Source: Maritimibacter sp.
GTDB taxonomy: Bacteria > Pseudomonadota > Alphaproteobacteria > Rhodobacterales > Rhodobacteraceae
NCBI GenBank assembly: GCA_017792445.1
Contig: CP051232.1
Coordinates: 1,054,001-1,118,000, forward strand
Length of the DNA: 64,000 nt
Direction of reading: 5' to 3'
The translations under genes and the position numbers were made by a program. The notes beneath the pieces are model-generated. The model ran no database searches, had not been told where the DNA came from, and worked only from the letters and a program-made list of their open reading frames with translations. Each line of letters begins with the position of its first letter. Position 1 is the stretch's first letter. Shown in pieces: positions 16,801-23,314 of the stretch.

Positions 16801-17607
16801 TCAGGAGTGGGACTGCGCAAGGCGCGCGGTGTGAAACTGGAAGTCACGCAGGGTGCCGCCGCCAAGCAGCACCTCGCGGACAAAGCGGCGCACGGCCGCG
16901 CGGTCGGGAAGCTGGAACCAATGGCCCATCGGATACAGCGCGACGACGGGCCCCTTGTTGCATGGGAAGATACAGCCGGTACGGGTCGTCAGGCAGCGGT
17001 CGGCGATCCCCGCTTCGGCGCACTCCTCCTTGAGGATATGCGTCAGGCTGGCGGCGTCGCGCATGTGACAGCGCGGGCCGGTGCAGACCAGCAGGTGAAA
17101 ATCGAAATCCGGCGGCATGTCCCAGCCGGGCTTGCCCAGCCGAGGCGCCGTCCCTTCGACGGCACGCGGCGCCTGTGCCAGCGTCTCTGACAGAAGGCGC
17201 GCTATGCCGTTGCCGGTCCGGCTTGGTTCGGGGCCCAGGAACAGGCGTACATCGCCATTGCCCGGCTGGGCGGACCAATGCGCCAGCACGCCCGGCAGCC
17301 ACGAGGTCAGGCTCTCTGGAAACGGCATGCCCACCGGCTGCACCCTGACGACGCTGTGGCCAGCGTCGCGCAACCCGTCCAGCGCGGCGAACAGCCCGTC
17401 GCCGCGTTCTTCCAGCCGGATCATGCGGTGCGGCAGATAGGTCGCCGCCGCGCAGGCCGCTTCAAGCCGTTCAAGGCTTCGGCGGCTGAGATTATGGGCC
17501 GAGCACAGAAACAGGACCGCGTCCGGCCTGTCCTCGGGTCTTATGCAGTCTTCGCCGGCCTTCGTTTCCGAAGGTCCGGGACGTTCATCGGGAATTGGAT
17601 TCGCCAT
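16801..17607 (-). CDS. Protein with C-terminal thioredoxin-like 2Fe-2S domain, cobalamin-riboswitch controlled
   Basis: 268 aa. The C-terminal third (about 175-260) is a COG3411-type thioredoxin-like ferredoxin domain: LLVCTGPRCHMRDA, then an LTTRTGCIFPCNKGPVVALYP segment supplying the paired cysteines. The N-terminal part (about 30-165) has a DAVLFLCSAHNLS strand and a VRVQPVGMPFPESLTSWLPG block that recall CbiX-like chelatase halves, but that link is weak. Start at 17607 follows GGAGGG by seven bases. It is the first large gene behind the B12 riboswitch and 13 bases before the binding-protein gene, so a redox or metal-handling role in cobalt/corrinoid use is likely. A 45-codon frame overlaps its start in another frame. 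Confidence 0.75.
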   Translation of the reverse strand: MANPIPDERPGPSETKAGEDCIRPEDRPDAVLFLCSAHNLSRRSLERLEAACAAATYLPHRMIRLEERGDGLFAALDGLRDAGHSVVRVQPVGMPFPESLTSWLPGVLAHWSAQPGNGDVRLFLGPEPSRTGNGIARLLSETLAQAPRAVEGTAPRLGKPGWDMPPDFDFHLLVCTGPRCHMRDAASLTHILKEECAEAGIADRCLTTRTGCIFPCNKGPVVALYPMGHWFQLPDRAAVRRFVREVLLGGGTLRDFQFHTARLAQSHS

Positions 17608-17678
17608 TGCGCCCTCCGCGCATCTGCGGGGAGGGGCAGGAACCACAAGCAAAGGATCGGCGTACGCCGTCGTGTCAT
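17541..17678 (-). CDS. Possible 45-aa leader ORF overlapping the 2Fe-2S gene start
   Basis: Frame beginning MTRRRTPILCLWFLPLPA, with ATG six bases after a perfect AGGAGG and ending 67 bases inside the following gene in another frame. A basic start plus short hydrophobic run looks like a tiny signal peptide, but no family is recognised. Its ribosome site is the best one just below the riboswitch, so it may serve as a translated leader coupling to the 268-aa gene. It may equally be a chance frame. Confidence 0.35.
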   Translation of the reverse strand: MTRRRTPILCLWFLPLPADARRAQWRIQFPMNVPDLRKRRPAKTA

Positions 17679-17719
17679 GTCAGGCCTCCTGCCGGGACAC
17701 CCCGCCCGGGTTGAGTTTC

Positions 17720-17912
17720 TGTCACGATGGCAGGTCTCCTGACTTGCGGGTCGACGCTTGCCCAAGCCTTCCCGGCCTTGTCGGCCAGTGGGTTTCTCGG
17801 GGTCGCTCTCCGCTCACAGTTGCGGGGGCAGTCACGGAATTGGCGCCTGATGGCTACACCGCACCGTGTTCCCTTTTCATCCCGGATCGCCAAGGCGCAC
17901 CGGGAACCATCG
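17720..17912 (-). promoter_or_regulatory. Cobalamin (AdoCbl) riboswitch
   Basis: On the minus strand the conserved B12 elements occur in order: a GGTTCC..GGTGCG start, GAAAAGGGAAC..CGGTG, the CCGTGACTGCCCCCGCAAC core with CTGT, GCCACTGG-like pairing segment, GGGAAGGC, and finally the B12 box GTCAGGAGACCTGCC (17743-17729). Length is about 190 nt. It controls the 2Fe-2S protein and operon B importer downstream; cobalamin binding normally represses such genes. About 110 nt lie between aptamer and the 268-aa gene. Confidence 0.95.
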
Positions 17913-18095
17913 CGCGCACTAGACTGGTCCGGGGACCGGGCGTCAAGGCAGATGTGCCCCCATCGCGGCAGGCGGCGAACGGGTGCGGGGAAATTTTTTT
18001 CCGGTGGTCTGCATCCAAACGCGCCCTTGCCCGAGTCCTAGGGGTATCAAGGCCGCGGATCCTCTGCGGCCGGATACGAGGAAAGGACGAGTTCC

Positions 18096-18899
18096 ATGCT
18101 CAACAAGTTCTCCGCACTGACCGCTTTCGCCCTGATGACTTCCGCGACCGGCGCGTTCGCCGCGGGCCACGGCGGCCTGATGGCCGTTGGCCTGTCGGGC
18201 GACAAGATGCTGCACAAGATCGACGCGACGACCGCCACCGTGACCGCCTCGATGGAAGTCGAGGGCGTTGACAAGCTGCTGGGCATCGACCTTCGCCCCG
18301 CCACCGGCCAGCTGATCGGCGTGACCGACGCATTCGAGATCGTCGAGATCGACCCGGAAACCGGCATGGCCACCGTCATCTCGACGATGGACACGGAGCT
18401 TCCGATCATGGACGACGCCCCGGTGATCGTCGACTTCAACCCGATGGCCAACAAGCTGCGCTTCATGTCGGGCACCACCAACCACCGCGTCGACATCGAA
18501 AGCGGTGCGGTGACCGTTGACGGCTCGCTTGCCTTCGAAGAGGCCGACATGCACGCGGGCGAGGCACCGGCCATCGTCGCCGCCGCCTACATCAACTCGT
18601 ACGGCATGCCCGAGAGCACCGCGATGTACGACATCGACTCGACCATCGTCGCCGTGATCCAGCAAATTTCGCCCAATGACGGCACGCTGGCCGCGATCGG
18701 CAAACTGGGGATCGACGCTGCCGACACCTATGCCTTTGACATCGCCACCGACGCCGACGGCAACAACACCGCATGGCTTGCGGCGGGCGGCATGCTGCAC
18801 ACCGTGTCGCTGGAAGACGGCTCGGTTCAGGAAAGCTGGGAAATCCAGGACGCCGGCGACGCCGTGCTGCGCGACATCACCTTCATGACCGCGATGTAA
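18096..18899 (+). CDS. DUF4394 family exported protein
   Basis: 267 aa. Signal peptide MLNKFSALTAFALMTSATGAFA followed by a beta-propeller-like domain with repeated short blocks such as GDKMLHKIDATTATV, GQLIGVTDAFEIVEIDPETG and NPMANKLRFMSG, typical of DUF4394. Function unknown; the family is often encoded next to an ECF sigma factor and its membrane anti-sigma, as here, which suggests that it belongs to that regulon. Start at 18096 follows GAGGAAAGGACGAG. Codon use and GC content match neighbours. Confidence 0.85.
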   Translation: MLNKFSALTAFALMTSATGAFAAGHGGLMAVGLSGDKMLHKIDATTATVTASMEVEGVDKLLGIDLRPATGQLIGVTDAFEIVEIDPETGMATVISTMDTELPIMDDAPVIVDFNPMANKLRFMSGTTNHRVDIESGAVTVDGSLAFEEADMHAGEAPAIVAAAYINSYGMPESTAMYDIDSTIVAVIQQISPNDGTLAAIGKLGIDAADTYAFDIATDADGNNTAWLAAGGMLHTVSLEDGSVQESWEIQDAGDAVLRDITFMTAM

Positions 18900-18915
18900 T
18901 CGGCGGAACGAGACC

Positions 18916-18947
18916 GGCCGGCGCGGGCATAGCGACCCGCGCCGGCC
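18916..18947 (+). terminator. GC-rich hairpin after the DUF4394 gene
   Basis: Twelve-base perfect inverted repeat GGCCGGCGCGGG / CCCGCGCCGGCC around an eight-base loop, 16 bases past the stop codon. Only TTG follows, so the U-tract is poor; it may be an attenuator or need help from Rho. Confidence 0.5.
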
Positions 18948-19094
18948 TTGCCGAGCACCATGCGGGATACCTTCTTCATCGAAACCGGGCAGCCGCCGCC
19001 AGCCAGAGGTTTGACAGTCTCACCTCCGCCGCTAACCTCGGAGATGTGGGCGGTGACAGAGTGTGACCGCCGGGAGGATACGGGTCAGCCCTTC

Positions 19095-19622
19095 ATGGAC
19101 CATGCAGCCTTGCTGAAATCCTGCGCGGGCGGCGACCGGCTGGCCCTGCAAAAGCTGATGGACGCCGAGGGTGGCAGGATGCTTGGGGTCGCGCGCCGGA
19201 TGCTGCGCCGTGACGACCTGGCGCAGGACGCGGTGCAGGAAGCGCTGGTTCTGGTCTGGCGCAAGGCGCACCAGTTCGACGCACAACGCGGCAGCGCGAA
19301 GGGCTGGATCTACACCATCCTGCGCAACCGCTGCCTGACCTTGCTGCGGTCCGAGGATCGCGAGGTCGCCACCTCGCCCGAGCGCCTATCGGCTTCGGAA
19401 GACGCGCAGGTGATCGACACGGCCTTCGACAGGCTTGCGGACACGACCGACCTGCGCCGCTGCCTTGAAGGGCTTGATGTTCAGACGCGGCGGGCGATCC
19501 TGTCGTCTTACGTTCTGGGCCATAGCCATGGGGAAATCGCGGGGCGAATGGAGGCGCCTCTGGGGTCTGTGAAATCGTGGGTCCGCCGCGGACTGCTGAA
19601 GCTGAGGGAGTGTCTGTCATGA
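19095..19622 (+). CDS. ECF-type RNA polymerase sigma factor
   Basis: 175 aa. Sigma region 2 spans about 20-85, with DDLAQDAVQEALVLVWRKAHQF matching the core-binding and -10 recognition helices; region 4 spans about 120-172, with SYVLGHSHGEIAGRM and APLGSVKSWVRRGLLKLRE as the helix-turn-helix. It resembles the SigK-like group paired with RskA-type anti-sigma factors. The start at 19095 is supported by the MDHAALLKSCAGGD start common in this group; an upstream frame to 18948 lacks a domain. Its TGA overlaps the anti-sigma ATG (ATGA). Probably autoregulated with the DUF4394 gene. Confidence 0.9.
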   Translation: MDHAALLKSCAGGDRLALQKLMDAEGGRMLGVARRMLRRDDLAQDAVQEALVLVWRKAHQFDAQRGSAKGWIYTILRNRCLTLLRSEDREVATSPERLSASEDAQVIDTAFDRLADTTDLRRCLEGLDVQTRRAILSSYVLGHSHGEIAGRMEAPLGSVKSWVRRGLLKLRECLS

Positions 19623-20347
19623 CAGACCGTTCTCTGGATATGCTGATCGACGAGATCGTGCTGGGCCTTGCGGAGCCTGCGGATGTCGCGCGGGTCGAGG
19701 CGATGGCCGCGGACGACCCCGACATAGCCGCCCGCCTGGACCGCGCCCGCGCGCGGTTTGCCCCCCTTGATGACACCGCCGACGAACTTGAGCTGCCGGA
19801 AGACTTCTGGGCGCGGGTGGAACGCGATCTCGACGGTGCGGACAGTTTGGCGGACACCCCCGCCGAGGCACGCGCACCGGCGGAAGTGATCGACCTGTCC
19901 GGCGTTCGCCGTGCGATGACACGCTGGCGCGGCGCCGCGATCGGCGGTCTCGCCGCTGCGCTGCTGCTGGCGGTGTCGCTGGGCTGGACCCTCATGAACC
20001 CGGCCCAGCCGGCGGTAATCGCGGTGCTTCTGAACGAGCAGGGCGAGGCCGTTGCGCTGGTCGAAAGCCGCCCCGACAACACCACCCGCGTCACGCTGTT
20101 GGAACAGGCCGACGTGCCACCGGACCGTGTGATGCAGGTCTGGACCAAGCCCGAGGACGACGGCCCGCCCGTTTCGCTTGGCCTGCTGGCGCGCGGGCTG
20201 TCGGACACGCTGACCATCGAGGGCCTGCCAGCACCGCACGCGCAGCAGCTTTACGAGATCACGGTCGAACCCGAGGGCGGTTCGCCAACGAACCTGCCCA
20301 CCGGCCCGATCCTTGGAAAAGGGCTGGCGAAGGCGCCCGTGATCTAG
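19619..20347 (+). CDS. RskA-type membrane anti-sigma factor
   Basis: 242 aa. N-terminal cytoplasmic region with DEIVLGLAEPADVARVEAMAADDPDIAARL, a short zinc-free anti-sigma domain; one transmembrane helix at about 105-124; and a C-terminal periplasmic RskA domain (about 130-240) with VMQVWTKPEDDGPPVSLG and the ending PTGPILGKG. It holds its ECF partner inactive at the membrane until a signal releases it. Coupled to the sigma gene by ATGA. It converges on operon C, with 25 bases between stops. Confidence 0.9.
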   Translation: MTDRSLDMLIDEIVLGLAEPADVARVEAMAADDPDIAARLDRARARFAPLDDTADELELPEDFWARVERDLDGADSLADTPAEARAPAEVIDLSGVRRAMTRWRGAAIGGLAAALLLAVSLGWTLMNPAQPAVIAVLLNEQGEAVALVESRPDNTTRVTLLEQADVPPDRVMQVWTKPEDDGPPVSLGLLARGLSDTLTIEGLPAPHAQQLYEITVEPEGGSPTNLPTGPILGKGLAKAPVI

Positions 20348-20372
20348 GCCACGCCGAACCCGCGGCCGGGGC

Positions 20373-20885
20373 CTAAGCCTCGATCACCTCGCACGCGTAG
20401 ATCTCTGACGCCGGAAGCGGCAGGAGCCGCTCGGCCATCTCGGACTTCAGGGTGGTCAGCCGTTCTTCCTGCTCGGCGCTTCGGTCGGGCGTCGCGCCAA
20501 GCCGGACGAACTCTTCCCGCACATGGCCCGGACGGATCGTCGCCTGCACCGTCCGCCCGCGATAGGTAAAGCGCCACAGGTAGGGTCCCGGCAGTTCGTC
20601 GATGACGTTCTTTCCGCCAAGCGACCGCTCCACCGTCATCCGTCCATCGGTGACGGCGCGTGTGACCAGTTCGATTGCGTCGCGTCCGCCCGGCCCGGTG
20701 AAGGCCGTCAGCAGGTTGATCTCGCGGCGCTCGGGCGGCGTGTCGGACAGCAACGGAAACGCCGCCTGCATCGCCTTCAGCCCGTGAACCACGCCACCGG
20801 GAAACCCGGGGCCGTGGTAGCGCATGATATCGGCGAAGGTGAAAGTGACCGGCCGGCCGGCGTCGAAGACGGTTATGGCGTCCAT
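20373..20885 (-). CDS. Unassigned 170-aa protein, possibly FmdE-like, end of operon C
   Basis: Not confidently recognised. The N-terminal half reads IMRYHGPGFPGGVVHGLKAMQ and GGRDAIELVTRAVTDGRMTV, whose spacing resembles FmdE-type domains (HGHxCPG..., then DA-IQ), though the usual cysteines are replaced by Phe or absent. The C-terminal half contains FTYRGRTVQATIRPG and LLPLPASEIYACEV. No signal peptide or membrane segment. It begins five bases after the preceding stop, so it is the distal gene of operon C and may take part in the metal-related task inferred for it. Confidence 0.6.
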   Translation of the reverse strand: MDAITVFDAGRPVTFTFADIMRYHGPGFPGGVVHGLKAMQAAFPLLSDTPPERREINLLTAFTGPGGRDAIELVTRAVTDGRMTVERSLGGKNVIDELPGPYLWRFTYRGRTVQATIRPGHVREEFVRLGATPDRSAEQEERLTTLKSEMAERLLPLPASEIYACEVIEA

Positions 20886-20889
20886 GATC

Positions 20890-21495
20890 TTATCCCAGTT
20901 TGCGAAGCGCAGGCAGAAAGCGCTTCAGGAAGGCGGTGGTGGCCGGCATGAAATGCGAGCCGTGGTGATAGCACGGGTCCAGCGTCGTCGCGATCAGGCG
21001 GCCCGGTGCGTAGGTTTCGGCATCCTCGATCAGCAGCGCGCCCTCGTCGTCCTCGATCACGGGTACCTGCGGGCCCTTCGGGTGAAAGTGCCCGTGCAGG
21101 TGCCAGATACAGTCCTTCGCCGTGACATCGGCCATCAGCGGATGCTCGGGCCGTGCGATCCGGGGCGCAGGGCCGGGCAGGCCCTCGACCCACCACCAGA
21201 AGTTCGTTTCGCAAGGCGTGAAGTCGATGTCCTTCAGCCAGCGCTCGGGGAAGGTCTCTCCCATCACCACCAGCGTGCCGCCGCCGGTCATGTAATGCGT
21301 CAGCTGATCCGCCAGCGGTGCGATCTGGTGCGTGTTCAGGCGGCACGGCAGGAACACCACGTCGTAGGGCGACAGGTCGGTGAAGGCCACATCGCGGATG
21401 TAGATGATGTCGTCGAAGCACCCTGCGAAGGGCTCTTCGCACAGGGTGTGGTGGTGGAAGTAGGTGCCGCCATCGACGGCCGCGATGCGTGTCAT
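20890..21495 (-). CDS. Amidotransferase/ThuA-fold protein 1, operon C
   Basis: 201 aa. Looks like a class I glutamine-amidotransferase-like alpha/beta fold: SPYDVVFLPCRLN at the position of the nucleophile-elbow strand, then a GGGTLVVMGETFPE loop typical of ThuA-like proteins. Cys in FLPCRLN might be functional, but no standard Cys-His-Glu triad is evident. Starts with ATG at 21495 overlapping the previous stop (ATGA). Related in layout to the 200-aa protein upstream, suggesting an old duplication or a heteromeric pair. Substrate unknown. Confidence 0.6.
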   Translation of the reverse strand: MTRIAAVDGGTYFHHHTLCEEPFAGCFDDIIYIRDVAFTDLSPYDVVFLPCRLNTHQIAPLADQLTHYMTGGGTLVVMGETFPERWLKDIDFTPCETNFWWWVEGLPGPAPRIARPEHPLMADVTAKDCIWHLHGHFHPKGPQVPVIEDDEGALLIEDAETYAPGRLIATTLDPCYHHGSHFMPATTAFLKRFLPALRKLG

Positions 21496-22094
21496 ACGGT
21501 TGCTCCCGCAAAGAAATCGAAGACCCGGCGCAGGTGGCCGAGACCCTCGGGGTCGGCGCGGCGGTAGTGCGCCCAAAGGTCGTTGCCGCAATGCACGTAA
21601 AGCCAGCCCTTGCCGCGCCGCTCGATCCAGTCGACCGGCACGCGGTCGAACCCGACGCTGGAAAGAACCGTCGCACCGGGCGGCGGCGGGTTGCCGCCCC
21701 GGCCATAGAACCCGGCCACGGTGCGCTGGAAGGTCAAGTGATCGCTGGTCAGTCCCTCGGTCAGCGGATGCGGCGTCTCGAGGTGGATGCGCAGGCTTTC
21801 CAGTCCCTTCTGCTCGACCGGGCGGAACGGTGTCAGGCCGGGAAGAAACGGGTGCGAGACATGACCGCTGAAGATCAGCGCGCCGCCCGCATCAATATAT
21901 GCGCCCAGCCGGTCGCCCAGCGAGGCAAGGTGGCGCTGGTCCGAATGCATGCCGGTGATGATGCCGTCGTAGTCACCGAACTCGGCACGCTCCATCTCGT
22001 ACTGCTGCACCACATCGAAGCGATGCTCTGTCAACTGGTGCAGAAAGTCAGGCGGAGCGCCCGGCGTATTCATCAGCCAAAGGAAACGTCCCAT
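21492..22094 (-). CDS. Amidotransferase/ThuA-fold protein 2, operon C
   Basis: 200 aa. N-terminal MGRFLWLMNTPG strand, then FGDYDGIITGMHSDQ, LGAYIDAGGALIFSGHVSH and HPLTEGLTSDHLTF, the order expected for a ThuA/GATase1-like fold. No Cys at the usual nucleophile site, so catalysis as an amidotransferase is doubtful. C-terminal ...KGWLYVHCGNDLWAHY resembles the ThuA end, where a final strand reports a binding site. The start shares one base with the HupE stop (TGATG). It probably works together with its neighbour. Confidence 0.6.
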   Translation of the reverse strand: MGRFLWLMNTPGAPPDFLHQLTEHRFDVVQQYEMERAEFGDYDGIITGMHSDQRHLASLGDRLGAYIDAGGALIFSGHVSHPFLPGLTPFRPVEQKGLESLRIHLETPHPLTEGLTSDHLTFQRTVAGFYGRGGNPPPPGATVLSSVGFDRVPVDWIERRGKGWLYVHCGNDLWAHYRRADPEGLGHLRRVFDFFAGATV

Positions 22095-23314
22095 CACACC
22101 ATCTCCGCTATCAGGTCTATCCGTTCGATCAGAAGCGCGCCCGCGATCAGCACCGCGCCGCCTGCGACCACAAGGGTCGCCGCGCGGGCCCAGCGGGGGC
22201 GGTCGCGGCGCAGCGGCCAAAGCAGCGCCAGCACAACGCCGACGATCATCAGCTGTCCAATCTCGACGCCGATGTTGAAAGTCACCAGCGACAGGACAAG
22301 GTCCGGCGCCTGTCGTCCCAACACGTCGTTCAGCACGAAGGCAAAGCCGAAACCGTGCAGCAGCCCCAGCGCCGAGGTCATCGCCAGCCCTGGCCCCCTG
22401 CCCCGGCCCAGCACCGCCAGCAGCCCGGCCCAGACGATAGAGGCCGCGATGGCCGCCTCGACCACCGGCGGGAACCATGCGCCGCCCGGCGTCAGCCCGA
22501 AGAACCCCGCGATCAGGGTGACCGAGTGGCCAAGCGTGAAGCCGGTGATCGCCAGCAGCAGCGGCCGCAGCCCGGTCGCGGCCAGCGTAAGGCAGACGAC
22601 GAACAGCACATGGTCCAGCCCCTCGATGATATGCCGCACGCCCTCGCCGATCATCCGGCCCAGAGCGGCGGGCAGATCGCGTTCCATCGTCACCGCTTCG
22701 GTTAGTTGGCCAAGCACGTCATAGCGCTGCACCCCACCGCCCTGCCAATCCAGCAGGTGATTGTCGATAAACACCGTGGGCGGCAGCACGATCTCTGGCA
22801 GCACGCTTTGTACGCTCAGCCGCGCCGGGGTTTGCGGAAGGCGCAGGGCGATCTCGATCACCGCTTCCGAGACCCAGGGCGCATCCGCCCCTTGCCCGCT
22901 GACCGAGGCGCGGGCCTCGTCCGGAGTGATGAAGGGTTGCAGCTCGTTCAGACGGTGGATGGCCCAGCCGACCGGCTCGGGCGACAGCCTGCCACCCTCA
23001 CCGCTTAGCCGGTAACCGTTCGCCACCTTCGCCATGAAGGCATCGGGGCGCGCCGCGATGGCCGGCAGGTCCAGCTGGTGGCCCCAGCGACCGTCGACCA
23101 TCACCGGCTCGATGAACTCGGCCTCGACCCGGCCGGAAGCGCCGTCGCGGCGCGACAGCTCCTCGGCAAAGACCAGCGGAGCCGGGATGCGCAGGAACAG
23201 CGTGTCGCTCTCGCGATCCAGCACGATGATCCGCGCCTGCCCGTTCTGGGAAAAATGCGCGGTCGCCGCCTGCGCGAGGCACACAAGCACCAGTGCAAGG
23301 AACAGCCGTCTCAT
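22094..23314 (-). CDS. HupE/UreJ_2 family membrane protein, operon C
   Basis: 406 aa. Signal peptide MRRLFLALVLVCLAQAATA, a periplasmic beta-rich domain (about 20-215), and a C-terminal six-helix HupE/UreJ module (about 215-406) with the family's histidine motifs: GVRHIIEGLDHVLFVVCL, GFTLGHSVTLIAG, GLLHGFGFA and FNIGVEIGQ. Members transport or help to transport nickel or cobalt, though some have no proven substrate. Its ATG overlaps the stop of the transporter fusion (ATGA), so the two are translated together, suggesting a joint metal-related function. Confidence 0.85.
   Translation of the reverse strand: MRRLFLALVLVCLAQAATAHFSQNGQARIIVLDRESDTLFLRIPAPLVFAEELSRRDGASGRVEAEFIEPVMVDGRWGHQLDLPAIAARPDAFMAKVANGYRLSGEGGRLSPEPVGWAIHRLNELQPFITPDEARASVSGQGADAPWVSEAVIEIALRLPQTPARLSVQSVLPEIVLPPTVFIDNHLLDWQGGGVQRYDVLGQLTEAVTMERDLPAALGRMIGEGVRHIIEGLDHVLFVVCLTLAATGLRPLLLAITGFTLGHSVTLIAGFFGLTPGGAWFPPVVEAAIAASIVWAGLLAVLGRGRGPGLAMTSALGLLHGFGFAFVLNDVLGRQAPDLVLSLVTFNIGVEIGQLMIVGVVLALLWPLRRDRPRWARAATLVVAGGAVLIAGALLIERIDLIAEMV

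Noticed and set aside
14952-17033. 693-codon + strand frame across operon B
   Set aside because: Antisense shadow of the binding-protein, permease and 2Fe-2S genes, all of which have family motifs on the minus strand.
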